Part shown: positions 1 to 9,738 of the stretch, one piece after another | Position numbering within the stretch: position 1 is the first letter of the stretch | Layout: every line of letters begins with the position of its first letter | NCBI GenBank assembly: GCA_023091735.1 | Contig: JALKBU010000031.1 | Coordinates: 1-64,000, forward strand | Length of the DNA stretch: 64,000 nt | Source of the DNA: Trichomonas tenax | Taxonomy: Eukaryota; Parabasalia; Trichomonadida; Trichomonadidae | Direction: 5' to 3' | Notes under the pieces: generated by a model | Databases searched by the model: none | What the model was told of the DNA's origin: nothing | The model's input: only the letters and a program-made list of their open reading frames with translations | Position numbers and translations under genes: made by a program

Positions 1-697
1 ACTCACTGACACGCCAGGTCCTAACTATATCCCTCCTGCTCTTGGTTCAGATGCTCCAAAAGTTGCCATGACATCTCGCCATGATGACACTAAGTACAAC
101 GACAATCCAGGTCCAGGTGCATACGATATTAAGGACTCTAACGATGGTCCTCGATATACTCTTAAAGGCCGTCCTGAAGGACCCGATGCCAGTACTGCAT
201 CTCCAGGCCCTGCTGCGTATAATCCAAACTATTCTGCTACAATGAAGAATGCGCCATCTGCCACAATGCACGGACGACCTACCGATCGCGACATTGAAGT
301 CACGCCAGGTCCATCAGATTACATTGTCTCCCGTGACTTAGGTGGTCCACAGATATCCATGCACATTAGACCTCAAGATAGTCCGAAAGAAGGTGGTCCA
401 GGTCCCGGAGCATACAATCCACAAGACCAGAGCGGCTGTGGACCTGCATATACGATGAAAGGTAGATACGATATGCCGCATGATGTTAATACTGCACCGT
501 ATCGCGACCTTCCATCCACAATTGGTGAAGGCCCAAAAATTTCCATGCATTCACGTCCACAAGAACGTGCACTCACTGACACGCCAGGTCCTAACTATAT
601 CCCTCCTGCTCTTGGTTCAGATGCTCCAAAAGTTGCCATGACATCTCGCCATGATGACACTAAGTACAACGACAATCCAGGTCCAGGTGCATACGAT
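1..697 (+). repeat. 570-bp coding tandem repeat, two nearly identical adjacent copies
   Basis: Bases 1-127 are repeated without visible change at 571-697, exactly 570 bp downstream, inside the STPGR gene. Later copies of the same unit (from about 1141 and 1711) are clearly diverged. This points to recent unequal exchange or gene conversion between the upstream copies only. Confidence 0.9.
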
Positions 698-2107
698 GTC
701 ATAGATGGAAACCGTGGGCCTTCTTACACACTGAAAGGAAGACCGAAATCTGGTGGAGCGGAAACTGCTTCACCAGGACCAGCAGCATACTCACCAGACT
801 ACAATGCACTTCGCAAGTCTAGTCAAGGTCCAACAATGCATATTCGTCCCAAGGATCGTGATATTGATCATACCCCTGGTCCTGGCGAATACTTTATTTC
901 ACGAAATATGGGTGGAAGGGCAGCTTCAATCCATGTTCGGCCAAAGTCTAGTGGTGCAAACACAGATTCTCCAGGTCCAGGAGCTTATGATCCGAAGGAT
1001 TCTAAACGTGGCCCAAGCTTCACTATGAAAGGACGTCACGAGCAACATCAGGATGTCAATAATGCTCCATACCGAGACCTTCCATCCACAGTCGGTCAGG
1101 GACCAAAGATTTCTATGCACTCACGACCAAAGGATCGTGCTGTCTCAGAAGGACCAGGACCAAACTATATTCTTCCATCACTTGGATCAGATGCTCCTAA
1201 AGTTTCAATGACATCTCGCCACGAAAGAAAGCAAGAAAATTACAATCCTGGCCCAGGTGCATATGATGTCAAAGACAATCGCAGCGGACCAAGCTATACA
1301 ATGAAAGGTAGGCCTAAATCGGGAGGAGCAGATAATGCATCTCCAGGTCCTGCCGCATACTCTCCTGATTACAATGCAGTTCGTAAATCCAGCCAAGGGC
1401 CAATAATGCATATACGTCCAAAAGACAGGAACATCGAACAAACGCCAGGACCAGGCGATTACAGCATTTCAAGAAACCTCGGTGGAAGATCGGCATCAAT
1501 GCGTTTCAGGCCAAAATCAGGCAACGCAAACACAGATTCTCCAGGCCCTGGTGCATACAGCCCACATGAGCCTCGTGGCGGACCTAGTTACACGATGAAA
1601 GGAAGACATCCACAACACCAGTATGTAAACGATGCACCTTACAGAGACCTTCCAACAACTGTCGGTAATGGACCAAAGATTTCAATGCACTCTCGTCCTC
1701 AGGAGAAGCCATTATCTGACTCTCCAGGACCTTTCTATATCCCTCCATCAATTGGACACGATGCTCCTAAGGTTGCTATGACTTCAAGAAGGGAAAGTGT
1801 AATTCGGAATGACAATCCTGGACCTGGTGCCTATGATGTCAAATCTGAGTGCAACTATTGCAAGACAGGAATTAAAATCAAAGGAAGACCAAAGTCAGGA
1901 CCAGCTGATTCAGCATCACCAGGTCCTGCTGCATACTCTCCAGATTATAATGCTGTCAAGAATTCACCAAGAAAGGTGTCGATCAAATGGAGACCAAAGG
2001 ATCCAGCACCAGAAGAAAGACCAGGATATTACAAACTTCCATCAACTCTTGGAGGTCCAAGATTCACTATTGGAAATAGAGAAACATTAGATATTGTTTT
2101 AGTATAA
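2..2107 (+). CDS. STPGR (SHIPPO) repeat protein, 5'-truncated by window edge
   Basis: The reading frame is already open at the first bases, so the N-terminus lies outside the window; about 701 residues are visible. The protein is built of PGPGxY / PGPxxY motifs alternating with basic (M/L)KGRP and MxxRP segments, the signature of STPGR (SHIPPO/ODF3) repeats. In other eukaryotes such proteins sit on or inside flagellar and other stable microtubules, so an axonemal or pelta-axostyle role is inferred. The motifs are organised in a higher-order tandem unit of exactly 190 residues (570 bp): equivalent positions are near 566, 1136 and 1706. The last copy is diverged and ends in a short different tail. 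The TAA stop runs directly into an A-run, a typical trichomonad 3' end. Family assignment is firm; cellular location is inference. Confidence 0.9.
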   Translation, partial: LTDTPGPNYIPPALGSDAPKVAMTSRHDDTKYNDNPGPGAYDIKDSNDGPRYTLKGRPEGPDASTASPGPAAYNPNYSATMKNAPSATMHGRPTDRDIEVTPGPSDYIVSRDLGGPQISMHIRPQDSPKEGGPGPGAYNPQDQSGCGPAYTMKGRYDMPHDVNTAPYRDLPSTIGEGPKISMHSRPQERALTDTPGPNYIPPALGSDAPKVAMTSRHDDTKYNDNPGPGAYDVIDGNRGPSYTLKGRPKSGGAETASPGPAAYSPDYNALRKSSQGPTMHIRPKDRDIDHTPGPGEYFISRNMGGRAASIHVRPKSSGANTDSPGPGAYDPKDSKRGPSFTMKGRHEQHQDVNNAPYRDLPSTVGQGPKISMHSRPKDRAVSEGPGPNYILPSLGSDAPKVSMTSRHERKQENYNPGPGAYDVKDNRSGPSYTMKGRPKSGGADNASPGPAAYSPDYNAVRKSSQGPIMHIRPKDRNIEQTPGPGDYSISRNLGGRSASMRFRPKSGNANTDSPGPGAYSPHEPRGGPSYTMKGRHPQHQYVNDAPYRDLPTTVGNGPKISMHSRPQEKPLSDSPGPFYIPPSIGHDAPKVAMTSRRESVIRNDNPGPGAYDVKSECNYCKTGIKIKGRPKSGPADSASPGPAAYSPDYNAVKNSPRKVSIKWRPKDPAPEERPGYYKLPSTLGGPRFTIGNRETLDIVLV

Positions 2108-2417
2108 AAAAATTTTATATTATGTTTTATTATCAATCAAATCTTGTTTTTCCAAATTGGTATTGAAATATACAATGATCGTTCTTCAAAGCGAGTTTGA
2201 GTCGTTTCTAACCAAAAATATAAAATAAATAGTAAAAGATGCTCTATATTCAAAATGTCAATTTTCTGCACCACGATTATTTTAAATTCAAAACTTATCG
2301 TCTTAAAAATGAAAATAACCATTATATAGAGAATTAAACTTTTCCGACAATTAAACCGGCGCTTTCGCGCCAGTAAATGTTTCTGCACCACTTTGCGATG
2401 GAAAAGTTTAAATTTGC

Positions 2418-2432
2418 AAAAAAAGAAAAAAA
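2418..2432 (-). terminator. Pol III T-run terminator of tRNA-Glu
   Basis: On the minus strand, starting six bases after the tRNA 3' end, there is a run of seven T, one C and seven more T. This is the expected RNA polymerase III stop signal for the tRNA gene. Confidence 0.75.
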
Positions 2433-2437
2433 TTAAA

Positions 2438-2509
2438 TTCCGACACGGGGAGTCGAACCCCGCTCCAGCGGATGAGAACCGCTTATCCTAACCGATGAAC
2501 GATGTCGGA
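2438..2509 (-). tRNA. tRNA-Glu (CTC)
   Basis: Read on the minus strand, the sequence forms a full cloverleaf. The acceptor stem is TCCGACA paired with TGTCGGA. The anticodon stem GCGG/CCGC encloses the loop TTCTCAT, giving anticodon CTC (plus-strand bases 2474-2476). The T arm is CGGGG-TTCGACT-CCCCG and contains the internal B box. No CCA is encoded and no intron is present. The TCCGA 5' end and the overall form match eukaryotic tRNA-Glu. A T-run terminator follows. It lies between a plus-strand STPGR gene and a plus-strand ARM-like gene. Confidence 0.93.
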
Positions 2510-2581
2510 CCCACAAACTTAGTTATAATTAATAAACTCTCACCAAATATTAATAGATTATTGTAAATTTGTCTCCTTCAA

Positions 2582-3964
2582 ATGAATTTCAAGGAAGAAA
2601 GTTATATTGATCTAGTGAAAACTACATTTGATGACAACCGGGCCCAGACACAAAGTCATCAAATTGACCTTGTTGAAGTTCTTTCTCATCTAGAGTCGAC
2701 ATTCGAAAATTATCAAAATTTTCCAATTCATGAATTATGGGAATATATAGATGTCAATGCTAAATTTCGTCCAGAAGCATTAAATAGTCGTGATCTATTC
2801 ATTAATTGTATAAAATATTTTATTGAACTTGTTTCATCATCAAGTTGCTCAATTTCTGTTTTAAAAAAGAAAATTATGATAATTCAGAGGCCAGAATTGC
2901 AATCAGATGATATAACAATTGCTTTGTTTTATATTCATTCCGTTCTTTGCAATATTGAGCCATCAAAATTTGAAATACCTGATGAATTCATTAATTGCTT
3001 ATTTATTATTGTTTTCAACTCAGAAGGGCAGACATGCTTATGGTCGTTGACATTACTGAAAGTAATATCATCTTTTGATTTGATGCGAATTGAAAGGTTT
3101 GACTTTATTCGAAGGATGGCTTGTATCTATAAATCTTCCAACGATGATAAGATAAAATCATATGCGTTGAATGCTCTTTGTCCTTTTATGTCATCTGCCC
3201 TCGATGATAAAAGAAAAAAGAGAATAATGGATGATTTAATTAATGATATTGCTCTCAGCTGCACATCACAACTGACTTCGTCCATACTCAAGATAATAAC
3301 AGAGTTTATTGGTTCAGCCCGCGACATTGAAGAATATCAGTATCAGATTATATCAAGTTGTATTAATCTGCTACGTGTAGATAGGAAAGAAATATTAACT
3401 AGTGCATCTTATACACTAATAATGGCATTATCAGTATCATCTCAAGAAGTATTCGCTGATGAAGTAATTATGAAAAGGATCATCGATAGGATTAATGAAA
3501 TGCTTAACTCAACTGATGCAGACGTTAGCATTAATGGGGTTTTAATGATTTTAGAGCTGTTGACCAATAAGAAAGATCTCCTCAATTATTTTGAGAATTA
3601 CAGCTCTGTTCAAAATATTTTTGAAAATATTGACTCGTGGCCGTTTGCTGTGACAAATTGTGCCTTCCCATTAATTTGTCTCTTCTTAGAAATATGTAAT
3701 GATCAAATTTTATCTAATATATTCCGCTCGGAATCTTTGTACACTTTATTCGAGTATTTAGCAAATACAACCGCCGAAAACATTATTCGATTTGTTAATG
3801 ATATGATGGTTATAATTTGCCGAAAATCCTATAAAATATGGTCTGTTCTGGATTTCGAAAGGATCCAGGAGATACTTGAAGATTTGGCATCATCATCAAG
3901 CGAAGTTTCTGGTGCAATTAATGTTTTGATGCATAAAATTAATGAGATAATGGAAGCTGATTAG
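2582..3964 (+). CDS. ARM/HEAT-like alpha-helical protein, trichomonad family
   Basis: A 460-residue protein, almost entirely predicted helix, rich in Ile, Leu, Asn, Ser and acidic residues. It has no signal peptide and no catalytic motif that I recognise. Leucine/isoleucine-rich helices recur every 40 or so residues, as in armadillo or HEAT solenoids. Three other proteins in this window (26314-27618, 45158-46336, 60436-61899) share the length, composition and pattern, and I treat the four as one expanded family. The start is the first ATG. The gene converges on its Gcn5-like neighbour with only four bases between the stop codons. Function unknown; a protein-binding scaffold is the natural guess. 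Confidence 0.75.
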   Translation: MNFKEESYIDLVKTTFDDNRAQTQSHQIDLVEVLSHLESTFENYQNFPIHELWEYIDVNAKFRPEALNSRDLFINCIKYFIELVSSSSCSISVLKKKIMIIQRPELQSDDITIALFYIHSVLCNIEPSKFEIPDEFINCLFIIVFNSEGQTCLWSLTLLKVISSFDLMRIERFDFIRRMACIYKSSNDDKIKSYALNALCPFMSSALDDKRKKRIMDDLINDIALSCTSQLTSSILKIITEFIGSARDIEEYQYQIISSCINLLRVDRKEILTSASYTLIMALSVSSQEVFADEVIMKRIIDRINEMLNSTDADVSINGVLMILELLTNKKDLLNYFENYSSVQNIFENIDSWPFAVTNCAFPLICLFLEICNDQILSNIFRSESLYTLFEYLANTTAENIIRFVNDMMVIICRKSYKIWSVLDFERIQEILEDLASSSSEVSGAINVLMHKINEIMEAD

Positions 3965-3968
3965 ATAT

Positions 3969-5054
3969 CTAATCATCTGGTTTGTAATTGTTGAGAATCT
4001 TAATTACGTCATCGAGTATTTGGTTTGCAGCTAAAGTAAAGGCATTCCCATCTGGGGATTCCTCGATGACACCCTTAAAAACTCTCAGAACATCAGCATG
4101 AAAATCTTGATAACTGCCATAAGAGCCTGAACGAATTCTCTCATTGATATTGATTAATGAAAGATCCGTAAATAAAGAAGACCTTGGTAATTTCCAGAAC
4201 ATATCAGCTTGAGGCTTTTGCATTATTGCTGAGAGTGCAGCATACATGTTCTGCCAGACAATAATATGCTGCTGTTTCTTCTTTACTACGATTCCATCTA
4301 TTTTCGTTATTGGATATTTTTCGATTTTCTGAATTTTTCTTAATCCCAGCTGCTTCTGGACTTTGAGCATGCAGGCATCTATTGCAGCGTGAATCATTAA
4401 GTAGTCGACCTTAGGATTTATAGTGCATGAAAGTAAAGTTGCGTTTTCATAATCTTTTAAGTAATTTTTCCATTCTTCATATTTAAGAGATGATTTCCTC
4501 GTAAATCCATGACGATTGAAAAAGATTAAAGCCGTGTTATCAGCATATGTAAAAATGTGATGAATTTCAATTGTTTGAAGATATGTTTTGAATATAGACA
4601 TCATATACGAACCATATCCATTTGTATGGAACTTCTTTCCTAGTGTGCAGAAGACCAATTCCGCGAAATTGGGGAACAATCTGAAAACCATTCCTCCAAC
4701 AACAGTGCCATTGGAAATAAGTATGAGCGATTGGTGGTTGTTGTCGAAAACAAAGCGTGTAATATAATTAGATTGCAGATTTGAAAGTTGTACCATAATA
4801 ACATTTCTCATTTCAAGTAACCACATTAATGCTTGTGGAGTTCCGTCATTTCGGATGACTCTATATTGTATTTTCTTCGATAATTCAAAAAGTTTCTGTG
4901 ATTTGGCGCCATATTGAGTTTCATACCCGAGATCTTCAAGAGTAAGCTGCTTAAAACCTGGCTTTTGCTCTTCTTCTTTCTCATCTATCCACGGATTTAC
5001 GAATTTTGGTTCACTATTTTTCGATGGCGATGGAGGCAAGAAAAGAGATCTCAT
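3969..5054 (-). CDS. Gcn5-type histone acetyltransferase paralogue, degenerate bromodomain
   Basis: 361 residues. Residues about 90-225 align with the Gcn5/PCAF GNAT fold: YITRFVFD, VVGGMVFRLFP, FAELVFC with the Glu that acts as catalytic base in yeast Gcn5, the acetyl-CoA loop region (TNGYGSYMM), TYADNTALIFFNRHGF, and a KDYENATLL stretch like the KDYEGGTLM of yeast. The last 90 residues look like a bromodomain remnant (a SYQDFHADVLRVF helix resembling helix C), but the acetyl-lysine-binding Asn of the usual N-x-x-x-(Y/F)-N segment is missing. The full-length form is encoded at 50338-51525. A nuclear acetyltransferase role is inferred; the missing Asn suggests altered or lost acetyl-lysine reading. 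Confidence 0.85.
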   Translation of the reverse strand: MRSLFLPPSPSKNSEPKFVNPWIDEKEEEQKPGFKQLTLEDLGYETQYGAKSQKLFELSKKIQYRVIRNDGTPQALMWLLEMRNVIMVQLSNLQSNYITRFVFDNNHQSLILISNGTVVGGMVFRLFPNFAELVFCTLGKKFHTNGYGSYMMSIFKTYLQTIEIHHIFTYADNTALIFFNRHGFTRKSSLKYEEWKNYLKDYENATLLSCTINPKVDYLMIHAAIDACMLKVQKQLGLRKIQKIEKYPITKIDGIVVKKKQQHIIVWQNMYAALSAIMQKPQADMFWKLPRSSLFTDLSLININERIRSGSYGSYQDFHADVLRVFKGVIEESPDGNAFTLAANQILDDVIKILNNYKPDD

Positions 5055-5249
5055 TATACCAAAATAAAAATGACATATCTTGGTTCAACAGGCAAATGGG
5101 TAAATGCATTTCACACAATTATCAGACATTAAATCAAAAATTTTCAATATATCAGCTTTAAGTAGGATAATATCTTAAGATTTGTGCTTGCGATTTAAAT
5201 TATAATGTAGATACTTTTTTCTAAATGAAACCTTTTTATCAATATGGTT

Positions 5250-5726
5250 TTAAAGGCGGCGACCACGGCGACCACCCTTCCTGCGTGTAGAATCGTGTGG
5301 AAGTGGTGTAACATCCTCGATACGGCCAATCTTAACACCAGCACGAGCGAGGGCGCGGAGAGCGGATTGAGCACCCTGCTGTGGGAGGCGGCGTGTGGAA
5401 CCACCTTCACCACGGAACTTGATATGAACGCCATCAATGCCGAGCTCTTTAAGACGAGCAGCGACAGCCTGAGCTGCAAGCATAGCAGCGTATGGTGTAG
5501 CCTCATCACGCTGAGCGCGGACAGCGATACCACCTGTGCAGCGGGCGAGTGTTTCAGAGCCAGAAAGATCTGTAACATGGACGAATGTATCATTCTTTGA
5601 TGCATAGATATGAGCAACACCGAGGATGACTTCGCCTTCCTTCTTCTGTGGGCCGAGTTGGACATCCTTCTTGTTTGTTGTTGTTTGTTCTGCTGGAGCA
5701 GCAGCCGCGGCTTCTTGAGCAGACAT
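5250..5726 (-). CDS. RPS14: 40S ribosomal protein uS11 (RPS14)
   Basis: 158 residues, the usual eukaryotic uS11 length. After an Ala/Gln-rich N-terminus come the conserved core ([21 protein letters not shown], then [14 protein letters not shown]) and the invariant C-terminus ([35 protein letters not shown]). It belongs to the platform of the small ribosomal subunit. The coding region is visibly more GC-rich and codon-biased than its neighbours, as expected for a highly expressed gene. Start at the first ATG. No intron is present. Confidence 0.98.
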   Translation of the reverse strand: MSAQEAAAAAPAEQTTTNKKDVQLGPQKKEGEVILGVAHIYASKNDTFVHVTDLSGSETLARCTGGIAVRAQRDEATPYAAMLAAQAVAARLKELGIDGVHIKFRGEGGSTRRLPQQGAQSALRALARAGVKIGRIEDVTPLPHDSTRRKGGRRGRRL

Positions 5727-8078
5727 CTCGAAAGGTCGACCAAAACCGCTCTATCGTCATGAATAGATTTTAACTTATTTTTCCGTTTTGATGATGAATT
5801 ATGGTATTGCATTGTGTGTTGATTCATAATCTCAAATATTTACGCATATTTTTTTTCTCAAAGAATCTCATCAAAATCTTTTTGTTTCCAAATTTTGGCA
5901 ATATAATGTCTGAAGGATATATATTTTTAATTTTGTGCAAAAACATTACTGCTTTGATATTTCATCATCAAAAAAGTGATACTCCCTTCTTCAGATTGAA
6001 TTTCCTTGTCACTTTGATGGTAGATACAGAGTGTAGTGTAGATGCTCACACTTGAATGGCTAAGCAATACTAACCTCAGTTATGGAGAAATTGATCTTGG
6101 AATTTTTCTAATAAGAACATAAGCTCATTCAGCTATTTCATGACTCAAAGTTATTTAATTGATTTACTATATATTCGATATTATTTCGGCATAAAAACAA
6201 GTTCTCGACGATTCATGCAATACTGTTTTCTTTGATTCTTGTTTCTTTTATTTCCTTTCAATTCAAGTCTGTGAATATGTTTATATTAGTGACATTTCCA
6301 ATTTATGTTCCTTCAGAAACGATCCAAGCCTTAATAAAAAGAATTTCTGAATAATAACTGTTGTCAAAAAGTATCGAACTTCATTTTGATAAAAAATACG
6401 GCTTATAGAAATTATGAAATATCTTAATTGCTATAAGTTTGGCATAAATTATTGCAATGTTAAATAACTTAGTTACTGTTTTTCATTGCACCATAATGAA
6501 GTGGAGACAATTTCTTGTCATCTTTCACATCAGTGTTGACAACACATGTTGTTCATTGCAGCAAACTAGAGCAATGTCCATCCAAAACTATTTTTTTAAT
6601 AATAAGCAACTTTTGTATATATATTGAATGCTTTATCAATACACTAAATGTGAGAGAAAAAAATAACATTAAGTCTGAGTATCAAATATAGCAAAATTAA
6701 TAACGGTGATTAGGCAACTTATTTCTCTCTAATATATTAAGAATATTCTTTGTAAGTTGGTTTGCAGATTACAAGCAACTGCCTCATGAAATACCTCCAA
6801 TAGTTTGCATGGTGAATGACTCTTACAAAGCTTTTGAAGTCTTAGGCTGAACAATTTCCACTATATTTGTTATTCCTTGTCTAACGAGCTGCATGCCTTC
6901 ATTAGGCATTTCTAGAGCTGTAGCTCCAAGAGAGTTGAAGAGACCTATGATGATCAAAGAATTTATGATTCCTTAATCAAATAATCATTGTGTGAAAATA
7001 TTAATATAAATCAATTCAATGATAAGAAGAATTTAATTTGCCCGAAAGGGATATTTAAAATAAGGTTAAGGGTTTCACAGCCTTTTCATTAAATCTCATA
7101 GATTAATGAAATTCAGATTATGCACACATATTCACAATGAAGTGCGTCAGCTAATATTTTCTGTTTGTGTGAATCTGGATGTAATATAAATATCAATATC
7201 ATGGAACATCTTGCAAACTTCTTTAAAATCAAAACTTATATGAAATAAATAAACACTTTTTAAGTTCCGTAGTGTCGGTCCAACCCCCATTGTTAACTGC
7301 ATCAACAACTAATTTTATGAAATAAGTCATCCTACTCACATCAGTCAATTAATTACTGGAACCATAATGTAGCATTTTAGGATGTACAACACCAATTAAA
7401 AATAATCCGACGGCGAAGATTAGTTGACAATTTGGTTGATCGATCCTATTGGTGAACATCAAGCATATTCCGGTTCCATTTGCCAAAAAAAACATTGTGA
7501 TTGATCATCGATTCTCAAGGCGCAACCAGTACTTTAATTGATGACTAAAGTTTAGCTGTACACAACCAATTCTCTTGGATTTGGCTTCGACAATCTACCT
7601 CTCTTTCTTGAAGGTTTAATTCAAATTTTTTTTTATTCAATTTTCATGAGTAGCAATAATCATGCCATATTTTGCCAAAACAATGATTTTAGTTCCTTCC
7701 TTTACTGCCAACATGGCAGCATAAATTTTGCAAAAATATCGATATAGCTGCATGGAATGCAGTATGTGTCTAGAAACAGTGGGTTATAGTTCAATAAAAT
7801 TGAGAATTTTTGCTTGGCGAGTGGACTCCCTTAATGCACATATATTGGCCTCATTGTATATTTGCTATGCTGCAATTACATATAATAATTTATTATTTAT
7901 TCTTTAATCGTATTTTTAAATTATTCTATCGAAATTATTAATATAAATATGTAATAATTTAAAAATTTAATGTATTAATGTATTAATAAAGGATACTTCT
8001 ATTTTAATCAATATATAAACACTTTTTCAAAGGTAGAGAGGAGAGGAGAGATGAGTTGATGGAAATAAAAATTTGTAA
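5727..8078. other. 2.35-kb gene-poor spacer
   Basis: AT-rich sequence with no intact gene. One minus-strand stretch (6823-6972) reads like a broken ARM-type protein. Short Arg/Lys-rich stretches on the minus strand around 7560-7620 and an open stretch around 7270-7440 hint at a decayed mobile element, but stops and frameshifts prevent a call. Confidence 0.5.
6823..6972 (-). pseudogene. possible ARM-like protein fragment
   Basis: An open minus-strand stretch of 49 codons between two stops reads like coding sequence: GLFNSLGATALEMPNEG followed by MQLVRQGITNIVEIVQPK. The pattern resembles one helical repeat of an armadillo-type protein. There is no convincing start, and flanking frames are interrupted. 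It could be a decayed copy of an ARM-like gene or a chance open frame. Confidence 0.25.
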
Positions 8079-8534
8079 TTATTTTTTGAGTCCCTTGGAA
8101 TCTTCAACCTTCCATTCACCTACGCGATCTTTAAACGATTTGGACGCCAATGAATCGGAAAAATCTAATAATCTTTCTAAGTATTCACCAACTTGTTCAA
8201 TATTTCCATTGTCTTGTATAGCTTTCCCACCACATTCCTTTTTCATTGACTCTATGGTTAAATTCATGTTGTTTTCCTTCAAGAATTGTATAACTAACTG
8301 GAAAACTAAATTCCATGCTTCATTTTTCGAATCTGTATGATGCACATTGGGCTGCAATGTAAAGAATTTCTGGTCTTTCAAACCAACAACTAATTTTGCC
8401 GCTTCCAAATAATATTCAGCTTTGTAGTGGTTATCAGTACCATTCACGTTCATGTAGTTTGTTGCTTTCTCTTTTAGTTCCTGCTGCGATAATCTTTTTG
8501 GGAATCTTCTACAAGGAGGAACTTTTCCACTCAT
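8079..8534 (-). CDS. small LisH-type protein
   Basis: 151 residues. Residues about 72-105 (AWNLVFQLVIQFLKENNMNL then TIESMKKECG) fit a LisH dimerisation motif: two helices, with the second carrying the E(S/C)-type ending. The rest is helical and charged, ending in basic residues. LisH proteins of this size in other protists are often linked to centrosomes, basal bodies or E3 complexes, but nothing here tells which. The gene is head-to-head with the plus-strand gene at 8634, 99 bp apart, so the two probably share a bidirectional promoter; TTGACA and TGTGACA occur in that spacer. Confidence 0.6.
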   Translation of the reverse strand: MSGKVPPCRRFPKRLSQQELKEKATNYMNVNGTDNHYKAEYYLEAAKLVVGLKDQKFFTLQPNVHHTDSKNEAWNLVFQLVIQFLKENNMNLTIESMKKECGGKAIQDNGNIEQVGEYLERLLDFSDSLASKSFKDRVGEWKVEDSKGLKK

Positions 8535-8633
8535 TTTTATAAAATAACCTTAACATTATTTGTCAAAATCATGATTACATGGCAAATAATTAACTTCTAA
8601 ATGTGACAATTTTAATTAGGTTATAATTTTTTA

Positions 8634-9668
8634 ATGACAGAGAGAACAAAAGATATTACTTATAAGATTATCATTCCCGAAGATTGCTCTGTCACTGGTG
8701 ATGAGGTTCTTGATAATCCAAATCTCAAAACAAGGCCAGGTGGATTTTGTGGTGAAAATCTGATCCTTTGGCTTGTTGCTGTTTGGGGTGAGAACGCATC
8801 ATATCTCGGAAAAGTTGTATGGGAGCCAACAGAGTTCCAGTGCGAACTCACTGTCAAGAAACTTGAACATAAAAAGCAGCATTTTTCAACTGTCGAAATA
8901 AATCCAAAAACCTTCAATCACAAATCTGTTGTTAGGAATTTACAAGCTGCAGTCCCTCTGTCTGTATCTCTATTTCACACTCCAGTTGCTGAAGCCCAAT
9001 TTACAATTTGGAAAGACAATTATTCGACAAAAGTTACATCAACGCAATTACAAATAACTCTCCCGATATCCTTCTTAAGCACTTTTAAAGTTGAAACAGA
9101 TTCAATTTTAATTTCACTTGATTTTTCGAACTCATTATGCAAGATAGATAGTTTCGATCTGAGATTTGCACCTCAGCTTAAAGTTAGCCTTTCAGATTAT
9201 GAAAAAGCTTTCGCTTTACGCAGAATACCGAACACATCTACTTTCATCCTTTCTAGTGCATCAAGTGAATCTATTAGGCTCATGAAAAACATTCAGCTAG
9301 CACTCTCTGTCATCTGGAATGACAATACAATGATGTCTCACTTCACTATCGAGTTACCTATTCCTGCAACTTCAATTGGAATCCTTTGGATTGTCCCTTC
9401 ACTCAAGAAGCTCAAGCAAGCACCATTATCATGTGAAATTACAAACATTACAAACAGTGTCGTAGATGTCAAGATTGAATTAGACGATCGTCCATGCATT
9501 CCTCTTGTTAAGACGGTTTCAATTGATAAGTTGGAGCCAAATAAGAGATGTGTCGTTGATGTTCCGTGCGTACCTTGTGTTTTTGGTGTCCATGAATTAA
9601 CATATCGTGTTAAAGTTGGTAATAGTTGGTTTAAGCCCTTGTTTAAGACTATGGTAAAGATTGAATAA
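8634..9668 (+). CDS. beta-sandwich protein, possibly TRAPP-subunit-like
   Basis: 344 residues, mostly predicted beta strand, no signal peptide and no membrane segment. The last 110 residues (from SIGILWIVPSLKKL, through LSCEITNITNSVVDVKIELD, to the end) look like an immunoglobulin-type sandwich with the CxITN pattern seen in the C-terminal domains of TRAPPC11/TRAPPC13-like trafficking subunits. Early residues contain a conserved-looking TRPGGFCGENL segment. The family assignment is weak; an arrestin-like or other beta-sandwich adaptor is an alternative. Start is the first ATG. The next gene begins 70 bp after the stop on the same strand. Confidence 0.5.
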   Translation: MTERTKDITYKIIIPEDCSVTGDEVLDNPNLKTRPGGFCGENLILWLVAVWGENASYLGKVVWEPTEFQCELTVKKLEHKKQHFSTVEINPKTFNHKSVVRNLQAAVPLSVSLFHTPVAEAQFTIWKDNYSTKVTSTQLQITLPISFLSTFKVETDSILISLDFSNSLCKIDSFDLRFAPQLKVSLSDYEKAFALRRIPNTSTFILSSASSESIRLMKNIQLALSVIWNDNTMMSHFTIELPIPATSIGILWIVPSLKKLKQAPLSCEITNITNSVVDVKIELDDRPCIPLVKTVSIDKLEPNKRCVVDVPCVPCVFGVHELTYRVKVGNSWFKPLFKTMVKIE

Positions 9669-9717
9669 ACTATTTTTCGTTCTATTAAACTCATATAAAT
9701 ATTTTGTAAAAATCGCC

Positions 9718-9728
9718 GACACTTTTTT
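9718..9728 (+). promoter_or_regulatory. GACACTTTT-type upstream motif
   Basis: GACACTTTTTT lies 21 bases before the ATG of the zinc-finger gene. The same motif sits at similar distance before the genes at 15605, 49664 and (as GGCACTTTT) 55890. Candidate core promoter element; inference from recurrence. Confidence 0.4.
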
Positions 9729-9738
9729 ATAATCTAAA

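Noticed and set aside
5195..5827. Open frame of 210 codons antisense to and overlapping the uS11 gene
   Set aside because: Composition (His, Ser, Leu runs) is the shadow of a GC-rich ribosomal-protein gene read in another frame.
6065..6078. ACTAACCTCAG on the plus strand, resembling the 3' end of a trichomonad intron
   Set aside because: It is one base shorter than the ACTAACACACAG consensus, there is no GTATGT upstream in a coding context, and no reading frame would be joined.
7260..7620. Possible decayed DDE-type transposase on the minus strand (Arg/Lys-rich then Val-Gly-Leu-rich pieces)
   Set aside because: Pieces lie in different frames with many stops, and no family motif or inverted ends could be identified.
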